The translations under genes were made by a program, and so were the position numbers. A stretch of DNA of 16,159 nt from Scenedesmus sp. ARA3 (taxonomy: Eukaryota > Chlorophyta > Chlorophyceae > Sphaeropleales > Scenedesmaceae), in the NCBI GenBank assembly GCA_004335835.1, contig RWJK01000169.1:4135-20293 (forward strand), read 5' to 3'. Shown here in pieces: positions 1 through 9,852 of the stretch. How positions within the stretch are numbered: position 1 is the stretch's first letter; each line of letters begins with the position of its first letter. A model generated the notes under the pieces. That model ran no database searches and had not been told where the DNA came from. It was given only the letters and a program-made list of their open reading frames with translations.

Positions 1-90
1 CCCTGTTTAGGGTTTAGCAGGCAGCGCAGCACACGCCCCGACCCTGTTTAGGGTTTAGCAGGCAGCGCAGCACACGCGCCGACCCTGTTT
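1..90. repeat. 41-bp minisatellite with telomere-like TTTAGGG text
   Basis: Two near-identical 41-bp units (1-41 and 42-82, one mismatch in the ACACGC[C/G]CCGA part) are followed by the first 8 bases of a third unit (83-90). Each unit starts CCCTGTTTAGGGTTTAG, so it contains 12 bases in register with the plant/green-algal telomere repeat TTTAGGG, then a non-telomeric GC-rich spacer. This is not a telomere: the heptamer is never iterated more than about 1.7 times. It lies immediately 3' (minus sense) of the last visible CYP97A exon, so it is either intron sequence of that gene or sequence beyond a break. Interstitial or subtelomeric origin is inference. Confidence 0.85.
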
Positions 91-140
91 CACCTACAGT
101 GTCAGCTGCGCACGCTGCTGCTGCCCCCCCACCCCCCCAC

Positions 141-224
141 CTGAGGCGAGCAGGAAGTGCAGTATGCTGGCCCCACCCGCCACCCCACCCCCACCTGAGG
201 CCAGCAGGAAGTGCAGTATGCTGG
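141..224 (-). repeat. 54-bp-offset duplication of a CYP97A exon 3' end and its splice donor
   Basis: A 30-bp segment, CTGAGGCCAGCAGGAAGTGC onward, at 195-224 is repeated with one mismatch at 141-170. On the minus strand both copies encode ILHFLLAS and both end CTCAG|GTGGGG, so two equivalent 5' splice sites lie 54 bp apart. The frame is open through both copies: using the distal donor would add 18 codons and repeat the ILHFLLASG segment. The proximal donor at 194 gives the protein expected for CYP97A. Confidence 0.85.
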
Positions 225-3200
225 GGTCACGCTCGCTGAGGAAGTCCTCGCCAAAGTCTGCGCCCTCCTCCTCCACCAGCGCCTTGCACTTGGCAATCAG
301 CCCGTCAAGCGTCTCGTTGATGACCTGGCGGCGGTTATGGTTTGTTCAAGGGTGGGGCGGGCGGAGCAACGGGGCAGTGCAGCAGGGGCAAGTCAGGCCG
401 AGGCGAAAGAGGGGAGGGTAGGGCGCAGCAGCATGCCTTTGCGGAGGTGTCTGCCTGCCTGCCACCCCAACACATGCACAGCTAGGTGAAACACAGCATC
501 GCCTGGCATATGCACGCAGCGGTGCACCAATGTGCTTCAAAGCAGCGATGCATGTAACGTGCTGCACCCCCGCAGCCCTGGCGGCCGCCGCACCTTGAGT
601 GCGTCCTGGCAGCGGCGCTGGCGCGGCACCAGCCAGCGCAGCGGAGGGAAGTTCCAGTAGGGGATGGGCGCGGTGCTCCTGCAGGGGCGGGTGGGGGGGT
701 GGGGTGGGGTGGGGTGGGGGGCGCAGGGAGGGGGCGGCAGAGAGCAGATCAGGTTATGCTTTGGCACAATAGGCAAAGCAAGGGGCTGCAGCAAATGCAA
801 GGCAGCTTGCATCACACTGCACATACATATGTGGAGCCAACAACACTGCTACGACTCGAACTCATACACACAGCATCAGCTGCGTTGAACTCAGGCACTG
901 CCCAAAGGCGAGGCTGGGGCTGTCAGGCGCAGCCAGGTCCCAGCCACCCCACCTGTACTCAGCCTCGCGCAGCGCGGTGTACACGGCCACGATGACGGGG
1001 TCGTCGTGCGTGAGGCTGTCAAACTCATAGTTGAACACAGCCTGCACGCAGCAGCAGCAGCAGCAGCAACGTCAGGCGGTCTGGCGCTAGGCTTACATTG
1101 GACTAAACGCGCCCCACTAACACAGAGCAGCAACTGCTACTTGATCATGCAGCTTGCGCAGCTGTGCCGCCTTGTCCCCTCCTCCCCCCACCTTGCCGAT
1201 GATGTCCAGCGCCAGGCGGCTGAAGTAGTTCTCCATCTCCACAGGCTCCCCGCTGGCGGCAGCCTCAGCCAGCTTGCCCTCAGCGCCGTGCACGGCGCAG
1301 TCGCCAAACATGTGCACCTGGCCAGCACAGCACGCAGCAGCACACACAGTGAGGCAGGGTGGGTGGATGCAGCCAGAGCTGCCAGGCGCACACAGAGCAT
1401 CAGCTGTGGCCAGTAGTTCAGGCAGCACCCTGCCAGCTTCACACACGGTGTGCAGCAGACAACATGGCACATGTGCAGCGCAGCATGAGAGGGCTTCCGC
1501 CTGCACAACCTTGCTGCAGCTGCCGGCCAGCACCCCGCCAGTTGCTTGCAGCGAGGGCAGGTGCTGCTGCCTGCCTGCAATTGTATGTCGCTGCGCCAGC
1601 GCAGCTGCACTGTTGCTTGCCGGTATCCTGCACAAGCAGCCAGCATGCTGCTGCTGCTGCTGTTGCTGGTGCTGCCAGCATTGATGCCTCATAGCCTTGC
1701 GCTCAGGTCACGGGCTGCCACCGCCGCCGCCCCGCTCACCATGCTGGCCACGTACTTCTTGTGCAGCGCGGGCACGATGGCCCTGCGCCGCACCTTCCAC
1801 ACCTCGCCGTCAGCAGGGATGAGCCCCTGGCCCATCACAAAGTCCAGGATCTCGCTGCAGCACGGCAGCAAAGGGCAGCAGCAGGGCAGCAGCAGCGCAG
1901 CGCAAGGTAAGGGCGAGCTTGGGTCAGCGGCACGCCAAACGAGCGCATGTCAGCATGTGCTTTGTGTCCGACCGCCCAGCGCAAGCCACATGGTGATGCT
2001 GCTGCGCACGCACACCTCCGCTCAGGCGTAGCTGTGTGCCTCTCAGCCCCCCCCCACCTGAGGATGCCCTTGCTGTACTTGTCTGCGTTGGTCTGCAGGA
2101 TCTGGCGAGTGTAGCCGGGGTCGGAGATGATGATGAAGTTCTTGGGGCCAAAGCTGCGGCAGCAGCAGCAGCAGGTGCGCAAACAGACAGTCACCCAGGG
2201 ATGCGCGCCCTTGGCAGCCACCTGCGTCACATGGGCTTGCCACTGCCGGCTGCTACATGTGCAGCATGCACTGGCTGGCTGGAAGCGCAGGTGCTGCTGG
2301 TATCCTTGCACATGCAGTAACACCATCAACACCACGAACACATATGCAGCTGCAACACGTGCCTGTAGTGCACTGCACTTCAGCCTGCCACGGTGCAGCT
2401 GCTCAGTGTAGTGCATGCTCCAAGCACTGCTGCGGCTTGACTGGGCACATGGCGCTGATGCCTGACCCAGCTGGCATTTCAGCAGCCAGCCTGCTGCTGC
2501 CCCCTCAGCGCCCCGCTGCCCCTACCTGAGCTTGAAGATCTTGCCGTAGCGCAGGTACAGGTTGTACAGCGGCACAAACACGGGCTGACCCACGATCTCG
2601 CGGATGTCGCCAGTGGCTGTGGGCAGCCGCGCAGCTGCCTGCGCGCGCCACTCGCGGCCCGCCCGCGCCAGGACCAGCGCCATCAGCCGCCCTGGGACAG
2701 CAGCAACAGCCAGCAGCACAGGGCAGGCAGCACACATGGGCCAGGTTGTTGTGTGTGGCGCGCTGCTAGGCTGGCGGGCAGCTGCTGAGGCAGCAGGCTG
2801 GCTGCTGGGCTCAAGCTGCTGAGGCAGCAGGCTGGCTGCTGGGCTCAAGCCGGATGCTTGGTGGTCAATTCAAGCCCTCACACCACAGGGCTCCAGCATC
2901 AGTGACAGCCCTGCTGCAAGGCAGGCGGTGGCCACGGCCAGGCCCTGGCGCTGCCTGCAGGCCTGGCGCTGGTGTGGGCGGCGCAAGCAGCAGAGCATTG
3001 TGCGCACAACGCAGCACCAATGCCACAACCTGCTGTGGCTGCCTGCTGCTGCAGCCATCTTCTTCTCGCAGCACAATGAAGCCCGATGCTAAAAGCTACA
3101 TGGATTTGCTGAACAGTGTTAATGGCGTGACAATCTCCGTAGCACATGTGCTGTCTGTGCCAGTCATGTGCCAACAACACGCCTTTGCTGGCTGGTATAC

Positions 3201-3841
3201 ATGGGTGATGGGCATTGTACTACTCAGCCTGTGAATTGAACGCTGCATGCGTGTTCTGAGGCCTCAGCGCACGCTCCAAAGCATGCGGTGTTATGTAAGG
3301 GTAGGGGTTCAATGCCGTGCAATGCACGCTGCTGCACTCTGTGCTGGCACTGTCGCGTGTTGCCTTGCTGGGGTGCCTGGTGCATCAAGCATTGAGACCA
3401 CGGCACTGCCTGCTGCCTGAACTGCACATTGGGCACCGACATGAAGTTTCGTGGATTGCCTTTACTCTGCAGGGTGGCTGCTGCATTCCTGGTGTGTGGT
3501 GGGCGTGTGGGGGCCTGCTGCACTGCCTGACTCAAACCATCGCCCAGCCCTGCTTGCTCACCTATTCCCACTGGGTCCTGTGCCAACAGCTTGCGCACGG
3601 GCCGCGTAAGCTTCTCCTTGGTGCTGCCAGAGTCCGTGAACTCGCCAGACAGGATGCGTTCTGACAAGTCATCTGCTTTCTTCTGGTCCTCATTGTCTAC
3701 AGACCCGTTACCAACCGATGCTATGAATTGTTTGCGTGGTATCGAGAGCTGCCTGGCAGAGCAAGGAGCCAAGGCTATGCTGCGGGTGCGAGTGCTGCAG
3801 GGTGAGTGGTGGCCCTGAATCCGTGGTTGGCTGGCCAGCAT
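195..3841 (-). CDS. CYP97A: CYP97A-type cytochrome P450, carotenoid beta-ring hydroxylase (5' part, 8 exons, truncated at window edge)
   Basis: Plastid P450 of the LUT5 type, which hydroxylates beta-rings of carotenes on the way to lutein and zeaxanthin. Exons (minus): 3562-3841, 2526-2691, 2058-2153, 1740-1854, 1192-1317, 953-1041, 594-678, 195-324. Phases match at all seven junctions, giving 362 complete codons. The start is the first Met after an in-frame stop at 3872-3874. Residues 1-40 are Ser/Arg/Ala/Gln-rich (transit peptide). [16 protein letters not shown] (about 55-70), the [19 protein letters not shown] block, [30 protein letters not shown], the C-helix WxxxR (W200-R204), [25 protein letters not shown] and [14 protein letters not shown] all recall plant CYP97A rather than CYP97B or CYP97C. 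The I-helix AGHETT, ExxR and haem-binding Cys segments are absent from the window, so completeness and activity cannot be judged. Five of the eight visible donors read GTGGG or GTAGG. Confidence 0.93.
2692..3561 (-). other. CYP97A intron 1 (870 bp) with a perfect 34-bp tandem duplication
   Basis: This is the largest intron placed in the window. It has a GTGAGC donor and an acceptor TGTCCCAG|GG. I see no recognisable protein in either strand; the open frames here lack conserved motifs. At 2781-2814 and 2815-2848 a 34-bp unit beginning GCTGCTGAGGCAGCAGG is repeated exactly. Large first introns often carry expression elements in algae, but nothing specific is visible here. Confidence 0.8.
3562..3841 (-). 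CDS. CYP97A: CYP97A exon 1: transit peptide and N-terminal CYP97 motif
   Basis: This exon encodes residues 1-93 plus one base. The first 40 residues contain many Arg, Ser, Ala, Pro and Gln and few acidic residues, as in algal chloroplast transit peptides. The acidic and charged stretch that follows, ending in the [14 protein letters not shown] motif, corresponds to the SARIASGxFT region of land-plant CYP97A. The donor is ATAG|GTGAGC. The leftover G joins the two-base start of the exon at 2691 to make Gly, which is the main evidence that this distant exon belongs to the same gene. The open frame continues past the donor to 3224, but that extension is intronic. Confidence 0.85.
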
Positions 3842-4040
3842 CGTGTCAAAGAACTTTTTCCCGAAATGCGTTTACTTGGTACTGTTCAGGTCTGGGGTAA
3901 TCCTGATCAGCCAATCATAGGTGAAGGTTTGGTGGGCCTACGTGCAGGACAGGCGTGCGCATAACGCGCCCTAATGCTTGTTCTTACAGACAGTGGCGAT
4001 TCTGGTGCCGATGGCCGTTTAAACCTGACACGTAGGTAAC
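3842..4040 (-). promoter_or_regulatory. Putative CYP97A promoter / 5' UTR
   Basis: This is the sequence immediately upstream of the CYP97A start codon, with lower GC than the flanking genes. A CCAAT pentamer (ATTGG on the coding strand) lies at 3911-3915, about 70 bp upstream of the ATG. No convincing TATA box is seen. The assignment rests on position rather than on a recognised promoter signature. A 72-codon minus-strand open frame (3907-4125) overlaps this stretch and is not convincing as a gene. Confidence 0.35.
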
Positions 4041-4416
4041 ATGGCGTCAACCTTGAAGGCCAGGCCTCGTCTAGGTTGTCAGTGACAGATTTGGCACTGT
4101 CATCCAGGTCACCAAGAAAGCCCACCGGCCTCGCCTATACGATGCGAGAAGGAGGTGCCAGTGATGCGACTGTTCCACCTATACGGAAAGCTGCAAGACG
4201 AGTCGCCAAGCTGTGCCGTACAGCGACTAGCAACGTGTTATCGCATCGCGTGCACACCACGCCGCAGCACCACGCTGTACGGCGCCATCACAGCCCTGGC
4301 AGGCCTCACCCCAGTGCTGCCATGCACAACAACGGCATTGAAAGCAGCAACGTAACTTGCGCTGCACCCCAAGCATCCCAAAGCGGGGGCGCTGTTGCAG
4401 GCACATGCTCAGCCAG

Positions 4417-4432
4417 GCAGGCCTAGGCCTGC
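4417..4432. repeat. 16-bp perfect palindrome
   Basis: GCAGGCCTAGGCCTGC reads identically on both strands. The next flanking pair (G and A) is not complementary, so the palindrome is exactly 16 bp. It could bind a dimeric protein or be chance in a GC-rich intergenic region. Confidence 0.7.
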
Positions 4433-4488
4433 ACGTCCGCAGGTGGTCGGGCGCTGCCGGGCACAAGCATACAGGACACTCCACCAAG

Positions 4489-4530
4489 ACACGACCCAAG
4501 GGGTGCATGACACGACCCAAGGGGTGCATG
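4489..4530. repeat. Perfect 21-bp tandem duplication
   Basis: A 21-bp unit, ACACGACCCAAGGGGTGCAT plus G, occurs at 4489-4509 and again at 4510-4530 without mismatch. The identity implies a recent duplication. It lies in the intergenic stretch, 56 bp from the 16-bp palindrome. Confidence 0.9.
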
Positions 4531-5903
4531 ATCTGCGGTTGAAAATTTTGGCATGCAGCACTGCACATTCCTGCGGTACAAGTGCCATCTCGATGCTAGT
4601 TCCACGTCCTGCTCAAACGTGCATGTGGGACGTGCAGTGTATCCCTTTGGCCTGCGCCACACCCATGTACAGAAGTGTGCACGCTCTGTGCGTGTATCAC
4701 AAGTGTTTGCGGTAACCTGCTGTTCTGCCCCATTGCTGTCAAGCAGCCACACACCTGAGCCGCCACTTCTTCAGCGGCCCTCACCGCAACAGCCGTGACA
4801 CACACACCCATGGAGGCAGCTGGGTCGTCAGCTGCTGCGGCATTATGAGACAAGCGCACGACAGTGCTGCAGCAGATGTCAGCGACAGTGAGTATGCAAG
4901 TGTCTGTGCATGGCGAGCCCCACCAGGGCAACGCCTGTAGATGACAGTGTGCATAAAACCTTGGGGTATTACCGCGCAGGGCAGGGATGCGTAAGTCCAA
5001 CGCGTCCAATGCTCGCGCATCCAGTGTGCTCAGACTCTGCAGTCATGCCAGCGCCACAGCATGCGCAACGAACGCCCATGCACTGTCACATCTGCAGGTC
5101 CAGCACGCAGCACACATGAGTACACCCAGTGTCAATTATGGAAGTTTGGCCTGAAGACAGCAACACTGCCTGCTGCCAAGCAGCATCCAGGGCGTGGTGA
5201 AGCACCCGCAGCCAGCATCCGTGGCAGGCCTGGCCACTGCAGCTGGACACGGTGCCGCTGCTGAGGCGAATCAACCTATGCATCACTCTCCGACTGTTTT
5301 GACAACAGCACTACAACTCATCACAAAAAAAGCATGTGCGGCTCGCATCAGTCCCACTGCTTGCTGGTGTGGCACGTGGCGTGCACAGCACTTGCTGCAC
5401 GCAAGACAGTGCTGCGCCACTGCACCACACCACGACCTTTGCCACACGCAGCACCAGACTGCAGGCCACACGCAGCGCCTGCAGCCCTGCACCGTGCATG
5501 GGCAGGGACAGCGGCGGCAGCTCTGCCTGCTGCCGCAGCGGCCGCTGCCTGGCACCACCAGCAGCCGGTGAGCTTGACCTGTCTGCCGTCAGCAGGTGTC
5601 ACAGATCCACATACATGTGTGCTGTTCGACACAACTGATAAACCTCGCAAGCACTCCGCCGTTCTCGTACAGGGTGAAGGGTGTAGGGGGCAGAGTATCC
5701 AGACGTATCCCGGACCTCTGCTGCTAGGAGCGCTCCACTTGCACTCAAAGCGTACGGCAAATCAACCGGTGAAGGTGCCATGCTGCAGCAACCAGCGCAG
5801 GCACAAGCCTAGCTGGAAAGCGCAGGCAGCTGCGCAGCACTTGTGAGCGCCCGCAATCAGCTGCGTCTCCCTGAAAATCGAAATAAGCAACACCCATGTT
5901 ATC

Positions 5904-6278
5904 ATGGGCAACGCCACACCAGCACTACACGCACTTGGCCAAGGGCAGATGGAGTTCTTGTCCACCACACCCCACGCTGTGCTGCGAGGCACATCTGCTG
6001 CGCAGCCCTCACAGCATGTATGGCACGTAGTGCGTCAGAATATCCACAGGTCATACAACGAATACGGCAGCGCAAGGACCTACGTGCTGGCAGCCAACAG
6101 CGCAGGGACGCGCCACAACTTAATGGCCAAGCAGCCCAGGGTCACACGCCGAAGGACGGCAAGAAGTAGTGAAACCACACCCAGTTTGACAGCTGCACAT
6201 CGGCTGAGTTTGCAGCTGCTACAGCAACCCACCCAAGATCATGACATCAGTTGGCAGCAAGGCCTGCTGCATGAATGA
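5904..6278 (+). CDS. Unrecognised open reading frame (124 codons), doubtful
   Basis: A plus-strand frame from MGNATPALHALGQG to QQGLLHE and a stop. It is not antisense to a recognised coding exon, since the kinase gene ends at 6315, and its residue composition is less biased than that of most spurious frames here. I recognise no domain, no signal peptide and no transmembrane segment. It would overlap the 3' UTR of the kinase gene in antisense. A chance ORF is the more likely explanation. Confidence 0.15.
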   Translation: MGNATPALHALGQGQMEFLSTTPHAVLRGTSAAQPSQHVWHVVRQNIHRSYNEYGSARTYVLAANSAGTRHNLMAKQPRVTRRRTARSSETTPSLTAAHRLSLQLLQQPTQDHDISWQQGLLHE

Positions 6279-6314
6279 TACTTCAATGCACGCTACCGTG
6301 CACACCCAGTGCCC

Positions 6315-6713
6315 TCAACTCGGCTGCACATCACCAGCTGCCTCAACCTGCGCAGCCTGGCTGCTGCCGTCCTGCCTGCCGCTGGCGCCCTGCCGCACTG
6401 CCATGGCCTCAAAGCTGACCTCGCTCCAGGCGATCTGGCCGAAGCGCAACAGCTTGCCAGCAGGCGCAGGCCGCGGCAGCACAGCGTTGCTGTCAGCAGC
6501 GGCAGCAGCAGCAGCGGCTGGCGCCGCAGATGACTGTGCTTCCTCTGCAACTAAGCCAAGCGGCTCCACCTGCTGCTGCTGTTGCTGCCTCTGCGCCAGC
6601 CACTGCTGGTGCTGCTGCAACTGCCGTGCTTGCATGGCCTGGAACGTCACGCGGGCGGCACCAGCTTGCTGCTGCACTTGCTGTGGTGACGCTTGCTGCT
6701 GTCCTGGCAGCAC

Positions 6714-6747
<34 letters not shown>

Positions 6748-6825
6748 GCCTCCCAGGGCGCGAGCTGCTCCTGCCTGCCCACTGCCCAGCCCTGCAGCGC
6801 CTCAAAGATCTGCTCAAAGCTGGGC
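6315..6825 (-). CDS. Receptor-like kinase exon 15: end of kinase domain and Gln-rich C-terminal tail
   Basis: The exon starts inside the conserved kinase C-lobe motif: the AG left by exon 14 plus its first base makes Arg of RPSFEQI. It then runs about 155 residues through a Gln/Ala-rich tail to GDVQPS and a TGA at 6315-6317. A less biased segment near the end (LLRFGQIAWSEVSFEAMAV) is followed by a Gln/Ser/Ala finish. There is no recognisable domain in the tail; a docking or phase-separating role is possible but not shown. Confidence 0.85.
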
Positions 6826-9796
6826 CTGCAGGCGCAGCACACACCAGCAGCCAATGTCAGGGTTCATGGGAGGCTAACCACAAAGCCCTGCACACAAGGT
6901 GCAGTGCTTTACAGTCAAACACAAGAGGCGAGTCCTGCTGCGTCTCTTGAGTGCCCAGCAAGGTTAGTTGAACAGCAGCGCGCTGGCCGCACCTGTCCCG
7001 TGCATCAATCGCCCAGCACGCCTCAGCCATGGCCGCCAGCCGGCTGTAGCCTGGGGGCAGGTCAGCCGGCCACTGCGGGCGCAGCCCCCCCACCGCCACA
7101 TCGTGCGGCAGCAGCGGCAGCGGCACGCCGGCAAAGGCGCGGGCCCCGCTGACCAGCTCGAACACGCACACGCCGAAGCTGTACACGTCGCTGGCCTTGC
7201 TCACGCGGCCTGACAGGAACAGCTCTGGGCTCATGTGCGTGGGCGTGCCGCGCGCGGTGAGGCTGGCGTGGCTGTCTGCAGGGCCCAGCGGCACCGCCAG
7301 CCCAAAGTCTGCCACCTTGGCGGTGAGGCGCGGGCCCAGCCCCGGGCCCCACAGCGCGTCAGGGTCACTGCGCCCGCTGCTCAGCATCACCTGCGGCCAC
7401 GCACGCACAGCAGGGGCAGCCAGCAGGTGAGTGCACAACATATGTTGCACAGCGTTAATGGACAAGCCGTACAGAATGCTTTGTTGCATCAACACAGCGA
7501 GTAGCAGCAGCACCAAGATGTTCATCTGCATCAGCCATCTGTCAGCGCAGCCAGGAATGTAGCAAGAAGCCCCCCCTCCCCAGCACACACGAGCTGCATC
7601 AGACTGCAGCACCAGCAGCTGCCCAGCCATCGCCGCCCTCACATTGGCGGCCTTGAGGTCTCCGTGGATGACGCCCTCGCTGTGCAGGTGCAGCATGGCC
7701 GCCGCCACGTCCCGCAGCAGCAGCGTCGCTGCAGCAGGCGCCACCAGCGCCTGCCCAGGCTGCAGCAGCCGCCGCCTGTCCAGCGCCTCACGCAGCGTGC
7801 CCTGCAGCAGGCAGCACGCAGCACATGCAGGGGCAGCGCAAAAATTAGGCAATGCAGGTATGATGCATAGCTCTTGAGGCCGCCATCAGGTGCACAGCAG
7901 TGGTTAGCAGCACCTGGCCTGTGGCGGTGCCCTGGAAGCTGCGCGCACAGCTGGAAGAGGCACCCAACCCTTGCATGCTGCGGGTCATGTCGGGTGTAGC
8001 GGCATGTGCGCTTGCTACACACTTGTGCAGCAAGAGGAGCACGGGTATCACACTTGTGGCACAGAAGGGCCGCAGCCGTGCGTCCCACCTCGTCGCAGTA
8101 CTCCATCACCAGCTTCAGCGCCCAGCCGGTCACAGCAGCGCCCTTCGGTGCGGCAGCGCGCGCAGCCGCGGCCATGTCAGCCAGCGTGGAGCCCAGCCCT
8201 GGCTCGCCCACCACGCGGCCCGCGCTGGCCCCACCGCAGCCAGCACTGGCGCTGCTGCTACTGCTGCTGCTGCCAGCCGCCTCCCCGGCAGCTTTGGGTG
8301 ACAGCATAGGTGTCAGCTTGAATGTGTAGACCTGCGGGCACAGATCGTAATGCCACGCGTAAGGTTCAGGCCTGGCGCTTGCCACGGTCAGCCTGCTGCT
8401 TGCTGCTCATCACAGATGACCGGCCTGGCCTGGGCAGCATTGCAGGCTCTAGTGTGAGTCAACAAGGCAGACCTGAGCAGCAGCAGCCAGCGAGCTGAGC
8501 CAGTCCCGTGGACCTGTGCTGCTCATGCCTGCTGGGTGACCTGTCGCCACTCATGCACGCACACATATATGCAGCCACTGCGGTGCCGCGCCTCACCTGC
8601 ACGATGTTGGGGTGGCTCATCATGCTGGACAGCACAGCCTCAATGATGGCGTAGTGCGGCGGACAGGCGGGCGCGTCGCCGCCACCCCGCTGCCGCTGCT
8701 GCTGCTGCGCCTGCTGCTGCTGTGGCGAGCCGTCCCAGGCATCCCTGTCCTCCAGGAAGTCCGCGGGCAGGTTCATGACCTTGACCGCCACGCTGTTGCC
8801 CTGCCAGCTGCCCAGGTACACCGCGCCAAAGCTGCCCTGCACCCCGCACCAAGGACACAGCGTAGCAGGTGGGCACAGCGTTGCAGGTGCGGGCCTGCGT
8901 GCAGCTGCAGGGTGGTGCCGGCTGCCCTACATGATGCATGCTTGGCTTGACAGCGGCTGGGCTGGTTACACGCAGCTGGGCTGTGCATGCAGGAAGCGGC
9001 TTGCTTTGACAAGACAACAGTGGCGGTGCACATGTACAGAAGCATTTCAAGCCATGGCAACCGGGTGACATGCAGCTCCTGCTGTGGCCAGCCGCCCACC
9101 TGCCCAAGCTGCCGCCGCAGCGTCAGCCCGGCAGAGCCGGCTGCGGCAAGGCTGCCCGCTGCTGCTGCTGCAGCAGGAGACGCACTGGCACCAGGCAGCA
9201 GCCGGCCACGCGCATGCCTTGGAGTCGAGTCAGCTGCCCCGCCAGCTTCGCTGCTGCTGCCGCCAGATGATGGCTGCTGCCCTGCCTGCGCTGCCCCGCC
9301 TGGCCCGGTTCTGCTGCTGGTGGTGCCCTCGCTGTCAGTGCCAGCCAAGCGCCGCTGTATCAGGTTGACAGTAGTGCTGCTGACTGCTGCCCTCCAGCGC
9401 TGCAAGCCGGACGCCACGCTGCTGTCCACGGGTGCCGCTGCAGCGGTGTTGCCTGCTGCTGATGAGCCCTGGGCAGAGCTGCTGGAGGGGCTGCTCGCTG
9501 CAGCTGCCGAGGCAAGGGCGCGCGGCGCTGCACCACTATCTGCTGCAGGTGGCCCAAACCGCGACGCTGAGACACTGCTGCTGTCGTGAGAGTGCTTTCG
9601 TGGAGGGTCCGGGCTGCGCGAGACACTGCTCATGCTGCTGCTGCCGGCAGCAGCAGCGCCAGCAGCAGCACCTGCCATGGATGGAGTGGTGAAGAGGGGC
9701 ACAACGACTCGCCGCACATCGGTACCCACCTCTGACACTGCTCCAGCTGAATACTCGCCAGCACCGACACTGCCGGCAGCACTGCTGCCTTTCCAG

Positions 9797-9852
<56 letters not shown>

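Larger units (their letters stand above)
3842..6314. other. 2.5-kb intergenic stretch, no supported gene
   Basis: The stretch lies between the CYP97A start (minus) and the stop codon of the receptor-like kinase (minus), so it must contain the kinase 3' UTR and the CYP97A promoter. I scanned 5000-6314 on the minus strand for TGTAA, the algal polyadenylation signal, and found none; one occurs far away at about 3984-3988. Open frames of up to 170 codons occur on both strands, but none shows a recognisable domain or a consistent set of splice sites. The two least random-looking are on the plus strand at 4041-4355 (requires a very short intron) and 5904-6278 (124 codons). A lineage-specific gene or ncRNA cannot be excluded. 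Confidence 0.6.

Noticed and set aside
1..82. A true chromosome end (telomere)
   Set aside because: TTTAGGG is present only as isolated 12-base stretches inside 41-bp units, not as a continuous array.
820..900. tRNA-like B box (GAGTTCGAGTCG on the minus strand)
   Set aside because: There is no matching A box, acceptor stem or anticodon arm around it, and it lies in a CYP97A intron.
3224..3561. Extension of the CYP97A exon 1 frame beyond the GTGAGC donor
   Set aside because: The translation loses its P450 resemblance right after GIG, while the exon at 2526-2691 continues the CYP97A protein in exact phase.
3907..4125. 72-codon minus-strand open frame MGFLGDLDDSAKSVTD...
   Set aside because: There is no recognisable family and no supporting splice sites linking it to CYP97A exon 1, and an in-frame stop at 3872-3874 precedes the CYP97A ATG. 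Left as promoter or 5' UTR.
6241..7152. 303-codon plus-strand open frame, Cys- and Ala-rich
   Set aside because: It is antisense to exons 14-15 of the receptor kinase. Its Cys runs are the complement of in-frame CAG (Gln) codons. No domain is recognisable.
8987..9589. 200-codon plus-strand open frame
   Set aside because: It is antisense to the low-complexity juxtamembrane exon 10. GC-rich exons commonly leave long open frames on the opposite strand.
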